From assembly GCF_900129505.1 (NCBI RefSeq), contig NZ_LT670818.1:1240001-1304000 (forward strand): 64,000 nt of DNA. Reading direction: 5' to 3'. This DNA comes from Bradyrhizobium erythrophlei (GTDB taxonomy: Bacteria > Pseudomonadota > Alphaproteobacteria > Rhizobiales > Xanthobacteraceae). The stretch's first letter is position 1; the number at the start of each line of letters is the position of its first letter. The notes under the pieces were generated by a model. That model ran no database searches. It saw nothing but the letters and a program-made list of their open reading frames with translations, and had not been told where the DNA came from. Position numbers and translations under genes: made by a program. This document shows positions 7,294 to 15,524 of the stretch, in pieces.

Positions 7294-8375
7294 GGCATGG
7301 TCTCCTTGAGAACCGGCTGCTTCAGGCGAGTATAGGTGGCATAGGGATTCTCGATCATGACCTTGCGCACGAAATCGGCCGACATCCCCTCCGGCAGCGC
7401 CGCGTCGCCGTCGAATTGCCAGTGCGGATAATCGGTCGAGAATAGGAGCAATTCGTCCGACTGCATATGCTCGAACAGCCGGTTCAAGATCTTCGGATCC
7501 GGCGGCGCATCGACCGGTTGCAGCGAAAACCGGATGTTACTGCGCACAATATCCAGCGGCGCGCGATCGACCCACGGCGTTTCCATCCGGATGCCGCGCC
7601 AGAATTTATGCAGCCGCCACAGGAAGGGGGGCAGCCAGGTGAAGCCCGATTCCAGCATCACCATTTTCAAATTCGGATGCCGCGCGAACACGCCCTCGAC
7701 GATCAGGCTGGTCAACTGGGTCTGGAAGGCCTGCGCCTGCGCGACATAATCCTCGATGTGGTAGGAGCCCCAGCCGACCGAGGTCGGCGGGTTGTGATAA
7801 TTGCTGCCGGCGTGAATGCCGATCGGCAATCCCAGCCGCTCGGCGGCGGCGTAGATCGGCCAGTAGGCGCGTTTCCCTAAGGGCATGTCGCCCATGACCA
7901 GCATCAGCACCTGCACGAAACGCCTGTCCCTGGCGCAGCGCTCGATCTCCGCAACCGATTTCTCCACGCTCTGCACCGGGATCACGATCGAGCCGCGCAG
8001 CCTGTCGTCCCTGTCGAGCCATTCCTTCACCAGCCAGTCGTTCAGCGCCCGGCAGAACGCATCCGCCATATCCTCGGAAAACACCATCTGCACGCCGTAC
8101 AGCGGATTGCAGATGCCATGGCTGACGCCGAACGGATCGAGCGCCTGCGCCTGCATGTCGACAAGACTCGAACCCGGCTTGCCCTTCGCCGGCCGCCAGT
8201 CCGGCCGCGAGGAGATCGGCGAATGGGTGGGATAGGACTGCGACACCAGATCGGTCATGCCGCGCGTGGTGACCTGGTCGCGCCAGTAGTCGTTCAGGTA
8301 CGGCAGCAGGCTGGTCAGATGAGGAACGGCAGGATGCAGATCGCAATCCACGCCGCCCGCGATCGGTGACGTCAT
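7290..8375 (-). CDS. Amidohydrolase-family (ACMSD-like) protein, paralogue
   Basis: This 361-residue protein resembles the next gene along its whole length: GVDCDLHPAVPHL at the start (Asp12, His14 in place of HxH), GIHAGSNYHNP in the middle, MLESGFTWLPPFLWRL, and FSTDYPHWQFDGD near the end. The ATG at 8375 has CGAGG and GAGGAAA just upstream and matches the domain start; the open frame continues to 8495 without support. Two linked paralogues suggest either a heteromeric enzyme or two steps on related substrates. It is transcribed away from the MBL-fold gene at 8547. Confidence 0.8.
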   Translation of the reverse strand: MTSPIAGGVDCDLHPAVPHLTSLLPYLNDYWRDQVTTRGMTDLVSQSYPTHSPISSRPDWRPAKGKPGSSLVDMQAQALDPFGVSHGICNPLYGVQMVFSEDMADAFCRALNDWLVKEWLDRDDRLRGSIVIPVQSVEKSVAEIERCARDRRFVQVLMLVMGDMPLGKRAYWPIYAAAERLGLPIGIHAGSNYHNPPTSVGWGSYHIEDYVAQAQAFQTQLTSLIVEGVFARHPNLKMVMLESGFTWLPPFLWRLHKFWRGIRMETPWVDRAPLDIVRSNIRFSLQPVDAPPDPKILNRLFEHMQSDELLLFSTDYPHWQFDGDAALPEGMSADFVRKVMIENPYATYTRLKQPVLKETMP

Positions 8376-8546
8376 GACCTCGGTTTCCTCGTAGTCGCGG
8401 CGCCCGTTAATCCCGGCGCTCGTCGTTCGGACCCCAGCATAAAGCGGGCGGGCTTGGCCGTCCATCGCGGAGCCCTGCCGATCCCTGTTCGGCACCCATG
8501 CAATCCTGTGCTAGGACATCCCGAGGGATCGCCGCGGGGAGTTGTT

Positions 8547-9512
8547 ATGCACAAGATGAAATTAGCCGTCGTCGTCGCCCTGATGGCGCTGTCCGGCGGG
8601 GTGTTCGCGCAGACGCCGGCGGCCACACCGCCGCCGCCGGATTTCTCCAAGGTCGAGATCAAGACCACCGATCTCGGCGACGACGTCTATATGCTCGAGG
8701 GCCAGGGCGGCAATGTCACCGTGGCGGTGGCCAGGGACGGCATCATCATGGTCGATAGCGAGTTCGCGCCGCTGCACGACAAGATCAAGGACGCCATCGT
8801 GCTGGTGTCGAAGCAGCCGATCAAATATCTCATCAACACCCATTTTCACGGCGACCACACCGGCGGCAATGAACCTTTTGCAAAAGACGGCGCCACTGTC
8901 GTCGCGGAGGTCAATGTCAAGAACCGGCTCGCCGCCGGCACCACCAACGGCCTGACCGGCGCCAAGACGCCGCCGGCGGCGCCGGACGCGCTGCCGTCGA
9001 AAACCTATACCGGCGCCTTCAAGCTCAGGCTCAACGGCCGGGTCGCCGACCTCAAGCATATCGCCAACGCACATACCGACGGCGACACCTATGTCTGGTT
9101 CAAGACCGCCAATGTGCTGTCGACCGGCGACACCTTCACCAACGGCCGCTATCCCAACATTGATTTCGCCAATGGCGGCAACATCAAGGGCATGATCGCG
9201 GCCACCGACGTCTATCTCAAGCTGGTCAACGCCAGGACGCGTATCGTGCCGGGCCACGGCCCGATCGCCGACAAGGCCGCGCTGATCGACTACCGCACCA
9301 TGCTGCTCACCGCGCGCGACCGGATGGCAAAGCTGGTCAAGGATGGCAAGAGCGAGGACGACGTGGTTGCCGCAAAACCGTTCGCCGATCTCGACGCGAA
9401 ATGGGCGCCGACGGAACTCGCCGGCAAGAATTTCATTCGCGTGGTCTGGCACTCGCTCGCCGACAGGCCGGAAAAGAAGCCGCTGTTGAAGCGAATCCTG
9501 CACAGGAGTTGA
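8547..9512 (+). CDS. Exported MBL-fold metallo-hydrolase
   Basis: A signal peptide (MHKMKLAVVVALMALSGGVFAQ) precedes a metallo-beta-lactamase fold. The metal motif THFHGDHTGG is complete, and further ligands are provided by AHTDGDT, the Asp of STGDTF and the His of VPGHGP. This resembles periplasmic MBL proteins of the SoxH/quinoprotein-relay type; the substrate is unknown. The ATG at 8547 has GGGGAG 7 bases upstream; the longer frame from 8454 lacks support. The mature length of about 300 residues is normal. The CinA-like gene follows after 6 bases, so the two are probably co-transcribed. Confidence 0.85.
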   Translation: MHKMKLAVVVALMALSGGVFAQTPAATPPPPDFSKVEIKTTDLGDDVYMLEGQGGNVTVAVARDGIIMVDSEFAPLHDKIKDAIVLVSKQPIKYLINTHFHGDHTGGNEPFAKDGATVVAEVNVKNRLAAGTTNGLTGAKTPPAAPDALPSKTYTGAFKLRLNGRVADLKHIANAHTDGDTYVWFKTANVLSTGDTFTNGRYPNIDFANGGNIKGMIAATDVYLKLVNARTRIVPGHGPIADKAALIDYRTMLLTARDRMAKLVKDGKSEDDVVAAKPFADLDAKWAPTELAGKNFIRVVWHSLADRPEKKPLLKRILHRS

Positions 9513-9518
9513 GAGCCG

Positions 9519-10001
9519 ATGAAGGACCTCGTTGCGATCGCCGAACAGATCGCCGCCAAGCTGATCGAGCGGCGCCAGACCATCGCGGTCGCGGAATCCT
9601 CGACCGGCGGATTGATCTCGGCGGCCCTGCTCGCGGTGCCCGGCGCATCGGCCTATTTCCTCGGCGGCGGCGTGATCTATACGCGCGATGCGCGGCGGAT
9701 CCTGATGGACATCCCGGACGAGGCGATGAAAGGCATCCGCTCGGCCTCGGAGCCCTACGCCACATTGCTGGCGAGCCAGATCCGGCAGCGCTTTTCCACC
9801 GACTGGGGCCTGTCGGAAACCGGCGCCACGGGTCCCACCGGCAACCGCTACGGCGACGCCGCCGGCCATAGCTGCATGGCGGTCGCGGGGCCGCAGTCGC
9901 AGGTGATCACACTGGAGACCGGCAGCAACGAGCGGCTCGCCAACATGCAAATGTTTGCCAGTACGGCGCTGAATCTGCTGCTGCAGAATTTGTCGCGGTA
10001 A
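9519..10001 (+). CDS. CinA/PncC-type nicotinamide-nucleotide amidohydrolase-like protein
   Basis: The 160-residue protein is the stand-alone C-terminal domain of CinA. It has AESSTGGLISAAL near residue 25, a GGGVIYTRDARR block, and SETGATGPTGNRYG. Members deamidate NMN to nicotinate mononucleotide in pyridine-nucleotide salvage. The middle part keeps the catalytic-pocket Ser/Gly motifs, though TGATGPTG replaces the more usual GIAGP form, so it may be a divergent subfamily. It starts 6 bases after the MBL gene, with GAGAG upstream. Confidence 0.8.
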   Translation: MKDLVAIAEQIAAKLIERRQTIAVAESSTGGLISAALLAVPGASAYFLGGGVIYTRDARRILMDIPDEAMKGIRSASEPYATLLASQIRQRFSTDWGLSETGATGPTGNRYGDAAGHSCMAVAGPQSQVITLETGSNERLANMQMFASTALNLLLQNLSR

Positions 10002-10056
10002 GTGTTCATCGTCGTTGCTGCGACAGATGATGTAAGGGGGTGCTCCGCAACCAACC

Positions 10057-10212
10057 GTCGTCATACCCCGCGCATGCGGGGTATCCAGTACGCCGCGACC
10101 TCTCGATTCCAGCATCGCCGTCTCTGGAATACCGGATCGCCCGCTGGAGCCTGTCATCGGGCGGCGCGACGCGCCGACCCGTTGGCGGGCGATGACAATT
10201 GTGGGTTTGGCG
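10057..10212. repeat. Intergenic palindromic repeat (family A), expanded copy
   Basis: It contains blocks CCAGTACGCCGCG and CTCTGGAATACCGGATCGCC also found at 23717-23822. It has in addition an inner hairpin with CATCGGGCGGCGCGACGCGC that the other copy lacks. It fills the gap between the CinA-like gene and the convergent HlyD gene, so it may form a bidirectional transcript end. Such elements are common between bradyrhizobial genes. Confidence 0.7.
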
Positions 10213-10229
10213 CGGTCCGCCCGTAGCCG

Positions 10230-11540
10230 TCACTTCTCCCGGAACGCGCGCATCAGCTGGTCGCTGAGTGGCTTGATCAGGTAGGACATCAGGGTGCGGT
10301 CGCCGGTCTGCACGAAGGCTTCGACCGGCATGCCGGGGATCAGCCTGGCGTCACCGAGGCGCGCGAGCTCCTCCGGCGACATCGAGACGCGGATCGTGTA
10401 ATAGGATTGTCCGGTGCGCTGGTCGGTGGTGACGTCGGGCGAGACGCGGGTGACGACGCCGGTCAGTTCCGGCGTGGTGCGCTGGTTGAAGGCCGACAGC
10501 CGCAGCAGCGTCTTCTGGCCGATCTGCAACTTGTCGATATCCTGCGGATTGACCTTGGCTTCGACCTGAAGGTCATCGGCCTGCGGAACGATCATCATGA
10601 TGGCATCGCCGGCGGTGATCACCCCGCCGACGGTGTGAACCGTCGACTGCAGCACCATGCCGTCTTGCGGCGCGCGGATATCGACCCGCCGCAACTGGTC
10701 TTCGGCGGTCACCTTGCGCTCGACATATTCACCGATCTTGTCGTTGGTCTCGCGCAGATCCTTGGAGACGTCGCTGACCATGTCCTTGTCGACCTGGATG
10801 ATCTGCAGTTCGGTCTCGGTGATCTTGCCCTTGGCCTGCGCGCGCGAGGCGATGTATTGCGCCCGCTCGCCGTTGAGCCGGGCCGCGTCGCGCTCCAGCG
10901 TGGTGAGGCGCGTCAACTGCACCAGATGCTGATCGTAGAGCTGGCGAACGCCGGTGAGTTCCTTTTGCACCAGCGCGATTTCCTGATCCTTGGCCTGCTC
11001 CTGCGCGATCAGGCCGGCGATCTCCTCGTTGAGCTGTGTGATGCGCTCGCGCAATTGCGCCTTTTGTCCGATCCTGCCGTTGACCCGAACGTCGAACAGC
11101 TTGGTCTCGCTGGCGATGATGGCCTTGACGTCGGGGTCATCGGCACGGTCGAGCAGCGATTTGGGAAACACGATCTTGTCGACGCCCTGCTGTTCGGCCT
11201 GCAGCCGGGCGGCCCGCGCCCACAGCCCGTCGAGGTTCTTGGTGACGATCGCGAGGTTGGCCTTGGTGACGGTGTCGTCGAGCCGCACCACCACCTGGCC
11301 GGCCTTGACGAGATCGCCGTCATGCGCGAGCAGTTCGCCGACCACGCCGCCGGTCGGGTGCTGCACCTTCTTGACGTTGGATTCGACGACGATCTGTCCC
11401 GGCGCGATCAGCGCGCCCGAAATCTCCGCCGTCGAGGCCCAGCCGCCGAGCCCGCCGGCCAGAACGACGACGATGGCGAGGCCGACGATCAAGTGCAGCC
11501 GGATCGACCGCAGCGCGCCCTGTTTCTCGGTGCCGCTCAT
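10230..11540 (-). CDS. Type I secretion periplasmic adaptor (HlyD family)
   Basis: The 436-residue membrane-fusion protein has one N-terminal transmembrane segment (LHLIVGLAIVVVLAGGLGGWA), a lipoyl-like hairpin half (GQIVVESNVKKVQHPTGG), a long coiled coil (about residues 90-290), and the closing half with RAPQDGMVLQSTVHTVGG. The C-terminus carries a beta-barrel with PGMPVEAFVQTGDRTLMSYL, typical of PrtE/HlyD adaptors. It links the inner-membrane ABC exporter to a TolC-like outer channel. The start overlaps the exporter stop by four bases (11537-11540). No TolC gene is in the window. Confidence 0.92.
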   Translation of the reverse strand: MSGTEKQGALRSIRLHLIVGLAIVVVLAGGLGGWASTAEISGALIAPGQIVVESNVKKVQHPTGGVVGELLAHDGDLVKAGQVVVRLDDTVTKANLAIVTKNLDGLWARAARLQAEQQGVDKIVFPKSLLDRADDPDVKAIIASETKLFDVRVNGRIGQKAQLRERITQLNEEIAGLIAQEQAKDQEIALVQKELTGVRQLYDQHLVQLTRLTTLERDAARLNGERAQYIASRAQAKGKITETELQIIQVDKDMVSDVSKDLRETNDKIGEYVERKVTAEDQLRRVDIRAPQDGMVLQSTVHTVGGVITAGDAIMMIVPQADDLQVEAKVNPQDIDKLQIGQKTLLRLSAFNQRTTPELTGVVTRVSPDVTTDQRTGQSYYTIRVSMSPEELARLGDARLIPGMPVEAFVQTGDRTLMSYLIKPLSDQLMRAFREK

Positions 11541-13288
11541 GATTTGGTGACTCCCCCCTCGGAAACGATCTTGATCGGGGTGGGTGGCGCAACCCGCTGC
11601 TGCAGGACCTGCCCCAGCACGGTTTCCTTGGGACCGAAGGCCTGCATGCGGCCGTCCTTGAGCACCAGGAGCTGGTCGACGCCCTCGATCCCGATCGGCC
11701 GGTGCGCGACAACCACCACGATGGCGCCGCGCTCGCGCGCGCCGCGGACCGCCCGCGTCAGCGCCTCATCGCCCTCGGTGTCGAGGTTGGAGTTCGGCTC
11801 GTCGAGCACGATCAGGAACGGATTGCCGTACAGCGCCCGCGCCAGCGCCACGCGCTGCGCCTGGCCGGCCGAGAGCGCGGTGCCCTGCTCGCCGATCTGG
11901 GTGTCGTAGCCGTCGCGCATCTTGATGATCATCTCATGCACGCCGGCTTCCTTCGCGGCCGCGATGATGGAATCGGCCGACGCTTCCGAATCGAAGCGCG
12001 AAATATTCTGGGCGACGGAGCCTGCGAACAGCTCGACGTCCTGCGGCAAATAACCGACGTGACGACCGAGCACGTCGCTCGACCATTGGTCGAGCGCCGC
12101 ACCATCGAGTCTCACCTTGCCGCGCACCGGTTGCCATACGCCGACCAGCGCACGTACCAGCGAGGATTTTCCGGACCCGCTCGGCCCGATCACGCCCAAA
12201 CCATTGCCGGCGGTCAGCTCGAAGGTTACGTCCTGGACGATAACCTTCTGATCGCCCGGCGGCACAATCGCGATGCCCTCGACCGACAGGCGGCTCGACG
12301 GGTTCTGCAGCAGGGTCTGCTGGACCGCCGCCGGCACCTGCTCGAGCAACCGGTTGAGGCGGTGCCAGCTCTGCCGCGCGGCCACAAAACTCTTCCAATG
12401 CGCGATGGCGAGATCGACCGGCGCCAGCGCCCGCGCGCTCAGGATCGAGCCCGCGATGATGATGCCCGCGGTCGCCTCCTGGTGGATCACCAGATAGGCG
12501 CCCACCGCGAGCACGGCCGATTGCAGGGTCATGCGCAGCACCTTGGCGATCGCGCCGAGACCGCCGGCGACGTCGCTGGCGCGCTGATTGCCGGCGAGAT
12601 AGTTCTGGTTGGCCTCGCTCCAGCGCCGGGTCAGGCGTCCGGACATGCCCATCGCGACCAGCACCTCGGCGTTGCGCCGGCTGGTGGCGGCGAGATCGTT
12701 GCGGCGCGCCGCCAGGCCCATCGCCTCGCGCGCCGGCGCGCGCGACAAATATTCGGTGAGAACGGTAAGGCTGACCAGGATGATCGCGCCGACCAGCGCG
12801 GTGAGGCCGATCATGACATGGAAGGCGAAACAGATCGCCAGATAGAACGGCAGCCATGGCAGATCGAACAGCGCGCCCGGGCCCATGCTGGAGAGGAACG
12901 AGCGGATGTTGTCGAGATCGCGCAGCGGCTGCAGGCCCTCGTTGCGGGCGCCGACCATCAGCGGCAGGCGCACGATGGTGTCGAACACGCGGGCATTGAG
13001 GGCTTCGTCGAGCGAGGTTCCGATACGGCCGAGAATTCGGCCCCGGATCAGGTCGAGGACACCCTGCGCGGCGTATAATCCGCCGGCGAGAATGGCCAAG
13101 CCGACCAAGGTCGGTATGCTCCGGCTGGGAAGCACGCGGTCGTAGACCTCGAGCATGAACAACGAACCGGTCAAATACAAAAGGTTAATCATGCAACTCA
13201 TGGCGCCGACGCCGGTGAATGCGTTGCGGCAGGCGCGCAGTGCATCACCGAGTTCGGAACGCCGGACACCGGGAATGGCTGCCATCAA
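11537..13288 (-). CDS. Type I secretion ABC exporter (PrtD type)
   Basis: The 583-residue protein fuses a six-helix membrane domain (about residues 30-310) to an ATPase domain. Walker A is GPSGSGKSS at 368-376, the signature LSAGQ at 472-476, and Walker B FLIVLDEP at 491-498. It lacks the N-terminal C39-like peptidase region of HlyB and LapB, which makes it PrtD-like. PrtD relatives export RTX proteases, lipases and large surface proteins. It forms an operon with the HlyD gene. The giant secreted protein at 26226 is a candidate substrate, but the distance makes this an inference. Confidence 0.92.
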   Translation of the reverse strand: MMAAIPGVRRSELGDALRACRNAFTGVGAMSCMINLLYLTGSLFMLEVYDRVLPSRSIPTLVGLAILAGGLYAAQGVLDLIRGRILGRIGTSLDEALNARVFDTIVRLPLMVGARNEGLQPLRDLDNIRSFLSSMGPGALFDLPWLPFYLAICFAFHVMIGLTALVGAIILVSLTVLTEYLSRAPAREAMGLAARRNDLAATSRRNAEVLVAMGMSGRLTRRWSEANQNYLAGNQRASDVAGGLGAIAKVLRMTLQSAVLAVGAYLVIHQEATAGIIIAGSILSARALAPVDLAIAHWKSFVAARQSWHRLNRLLEQVPAAVQQTLLQNPSSRLSVEGIAIVPPGDQKVIVQDVTFELTAGNGLGVIGPSGSGKSSLVRALVGVWQPVRGKVRLDGAALDQWSSDVLGRHVGYLPQDVELFAGSVAQNISRFDSEASADSIIAAAKEAGVHEMIIKMRDGYDTQIGEQGTALSAGQAQRVALARALYGNPFLIVLDEPNSNLDTEGDEALTRAVRGARERGAIVVVVAHRPIGIEGVDQLLVLKDGRMQAFGPKETVLGQVLQQRVAPPTPIKIVSEGGVTKS

Positions 13289-13667
13289 TTCTGATCTCTA
13301 AAATAAGGGTACGCGACCCTAACTCACGGAGGTTGCGTGACTGCTAACTTACAGATTCCTGCGGCGAACGTCCATGGAAGTCGCATTAACCTAAACGTTC
13401 TCAATGGCCTCAGGTCTCGTCGGCGCGTTTAACAACCCGATCTGGCGCGCACCGGCACGTCTCGGGGCGGCCGGCCCAAGGAAGGCGTAAGGGGGCGCAA
13501 GGGGAACCGCCGGACCAAGTCCCGGGCAAACGACCGGTTTACCACCGCAGGCTTGGGAAACGGTCGGCGCGAGCCGCTTTTGCAGGGACGGCGCACCCTC
13601 GCGCGGCCGGAACCTAATCGGCCCCCATGACTTGTCCTGTACCTTAGCCAGCACCATTGGAGTTGCC
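13289..13667. other. 379-bp gene-free region
   Basis: This region separates the divergently transcribed exporter gene and the DUF1236-type gene. A leftward open frame at 13391-13696 is Pro/Arg-rich, runs into the next gene and is not convincing. The region should hold the promoters of both neighbours; no clear operator or terminator was seen. Confidence 0.4.
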
Positions 13668-14084
13668 ATGATCCGCCGTTTTATCGGAATTGCCACCGTT
13701 GTCGCCGCCGTGGCGCTGCCTGTCGCGGTGCAGGCCCAGGGAGTCCCCGGCGGGGTTGAGCGGGGCTCAAGAGATGGCGAACGGGCAGCCGGCCCTGTCG
13801 GCGCCGTTGTTGGTGGTGTGATTGGCGGCGTGGTCGGTGGCGTCGCCGGAGTCCTCGGCGTCGATCAACGCCCCCGCTTCCACAGCTATGTCGCTGGGCG
13901 GCACGTTCCGTCCTATCAATATCGCGAGGACGTCCGGGTTGGCGTGGTCCTGCCGGAAGAAGGCGTCACCTATTACGACGTGCCGCCGGAATATGGCGTG
14001 CGGGACTATCGCTACACGGTCGTGAACAGCCGCACGGTCCTGGTCGATCCGCGCACCCACCGGATCGTCGAGGTCGTCGAATAA
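13668..14084 (+). CDS. DUF1236-domain exported protein
   Basis: The 138-residue product starts MIRRFIGIATVVAAVALPVAVQAQ, a clear signal peptide. A Gly/Val-rich spacer (VGAVVGGVIGGVVGGVAGVLG) follows, which could insert in a membrane. The C-terminal half (VGVVLPEEGVTYYDVPPEYGVRDYRYTVVNSRTVLVDPRTHRIVEVVE) is the DUF1236 module, found in many rhizobial envelope proteins. Its function is unknown. The ATG at 13668 has GGAG upstream; an earlier ATG at 13632 would spoil the signal peptide. A terminator follows. Confidence 0.8.
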   Translation: MIRRFIGIATVVAAVALPVAVQAQGVPGGVERGSRDGERAAGPVGAVVGGVIGGVVGGVAGVLGVDQRPRFHSYVAGRHVPSYQYREDVRVGVVLPEEGVTYYDVPPEYGVRDYRYTVVNSRTVLVDPRTHRIVEVVE

Positions 14085-14112
14085 GACGACCGCGGCATCG
14101 ATCGAATCGATT

Positions 14113-14142
14113 GGGGGCCGTCCGTCGGATGGCCCCCTTTTT
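14113..14142 (+). terminator. Rho-independent terminator
   Basis: GGGGGCC (14113-14119) pairs with GGCCCCC (14131-14137), with further TCC/GGA pairing inside, and five T residues follow. It lies 29 bases after the stop of the DUF1236-type gene and also sits at the end of the convergent GlsB-like gene. Confidence 0.8.
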
Positions 14143-14156
14143 CAACGCAACAGGCG

Positions 14157-14426
14157 TCAGAGCCGGCCGCCGGTTCGAACCAGCCGCACGATCAGGAGCA
14201 GCACGACCGCACCGATCGCTGAGTAGATGATTTCCGAGACCAGGCCGGTGCCGATATGGATGCCGAGCTTGGGAAACAGGAAAGTGGCGACCAGCGCGCC
14301 GGCGATGCCGATGCAGATGTCGCCGATGATGCCAAAGCCGGTGCCGCGCACGATCTTGCCGGCCAGCCAGCCCGCCACCAGGCCGACAAATAAAATAACG
14401 AGAATGCCTTCATTGGACAGATACAT
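14157..14426 (-). CDS. GlsB/YeaQ/YmgE-family membrane protein
   Basis: The 89-residue protein has three hydrophobic helices with conserved Gly motifs: GLVAGWLAGKIVRG, GIIGDICIGIAGALVATFLFP and the C-terminal IGAVVLLLIVRLV. This is the transglycosylase-associated (PF04226) family of stress-linked inner-membrane proteins. Its biochemical role is not established. The ATG at 14426 gives the normal family length; the frame extends upstream to 14492 with unlikely sequence. Confidence 0.85.
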   Translation of the reverse strand: MYLSNEGILVILFVGLVAGWLAGKIVRGTGFGIIGDICIGIAGALVATFLFPKLGIHIGTGLVSEIIYSAIGAVVLLLIVRLVRTGGRL

Positions 14427-14540
14427 CGAAACAACTCCCCCCGGTTTTTCGTGCGTCGTTTCTTGAGAGACGCCGGTAAAGCCTATCCACAATTGCCCGA
14501 TGTGACGACTCCTATCTCGGAGTCCCGGTATTCGCGGCGG

Positions 14541-15524
14541 TTACGCCACGCCAACCGCCGCGGCGCGTTCCGCCAGGATGCACCTTGCGATCCGTCCCGG
14601 CCCAACCCGCACATTGGGCGGCAGCCGCTCGACGCAGCGGGCTTCGGCAGAGGCGCAGCGCGGCGCGAACGAACAACTCGCGGGCGCCTTGTCGAGCGAC
14701 GGCGGCGTCCCCGGAATGGTTTCCAGCCGCTGGCCGCGTTTGGCGCCATGCACGGTGGAAGCCAACAGCCCCTGCGCATAAGGATGGATCGGCGAGCGCA
14801 CGATCTGGCTGAGCGTGCCCTGTTCGACGATTTCTCCCGCATACATCACCGCGACGCGGTCGCAGATTTCGATGGCGACGCCGATATCGTGGGTGACGAA
14901 GATGACGGACATGCCGAACTCGCGCTGCAGCTCGCGCAGCAACAGCAGGATCTGGATCTGAACGGTGGCATCGAGCGCGGTGGTCGGTTCGTCCGCGAGC
15001 AGGATTTTCGGCTTGCAGGCGAGCGCCAGCGCGATCATCGCGCGCTGCCGCATGCCGCCACTCATTTCGTGCGGATAGGCCTCCAATCGCCGCTTGGCTG
15101 ACGGAATCCGCACCACTTCCAGCATTTCCAGCGCGCGCGCCGTGGCCTCCGTTTGGCTCTTGCCCTCGTGGCGCATCACGGTTTCCGCGATCTGCGCCCC
15201 GATGGTGTAGACCGGATCGAGCGCCAGCGCCGGCTCTTGAAAAATCATCGAAACGGTCTGGCCGCGAAACGCCGACAGTTCCTCGTCATCGAGCGCCAGC
15301 ACGTCGCGGCCGAGAACCCGAACGCTGCCCGAGATCTGCGTACGCTTTTTCGGCAATAGCCGCATCAGCGCGCGCAGGGTGACGCTCTTGCCCGAGCCGG
15401 ACTCGCCGAGCAGGCCGAGCACCTCGCCTTCGCCGAGCGAAAAGCTGAGATCGTTGACGGCATGGACGGTGCGCTCGCCGGTGAAGCGAATGTTGAGGCC
15501 GCTGATCTTGACGAGATTTGTCAT
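14541..15524 (-). CDS. Oligopeptide-type ABC importer ATPase (DppD/OppD-like)
   Basis: The 327-residue ATPase has Walker A GESGSGKS near residue 40, a signature MSGGMRQR and Walker B ILLADEP. It also has the OppD/DppD C-terminal extension with a Cys cluster (CSFAPRCASAEARC) that binds an iron-sulphur cluster in homologues. It energises the family-5 importer encoded upstream. Its start overlaps the amidase stop by four bases (15521-15524), so it is the last gene of a tightly coupled operon in which an enzyme pair separates the two ATPase genes. Confidence 0.9.
   Translation of the reverse strand: MTNLVKISGLNIRFTGERTVHAVNDLSFSLGEGEVLGLLGESGSGKSVTLRALMRLLPKKRTQISGSVRVLGRDVLALDDEELSAFRGQTVSMIFQEPALALDPVYTIGAQIAETVMRHEGKSQTEATARALEMLEVVRIPSAKRRLEAYPHEMSGGMRQRAMIALALACKPKILLADEPTTALDATVQIQILLLLRELQREFGMSVIFVTHDIGVAIEICDRVAVMYAGEIVEQGTLSQIVRSPIHPYAQGLLASTVHGAKRGQRLETIPGTPPSLDKAPASCSFAPRCASAEARCVERLPPNVRVGPGRIARCILAERAAAVGVA

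Noticed and set aside
8562..10157. 531-codon open frame opposite the MBL and CinA-like genes
   Set aside because: It spans two real rightward genes with intact active-site motifs.
10407..11909. 500-codon open frame opposite the HlyD and exporter genes
   Set aside because: It crosses the real HlyD-exporter junction and has random composition; the leftward genes have full motifs.
13391..13696. 101-codon leftward frame before the DUF1236-type gene
   Set aside because: Pro/Arg-rich, overlaps the start of a well-supported gene and lacks a ribosome site.
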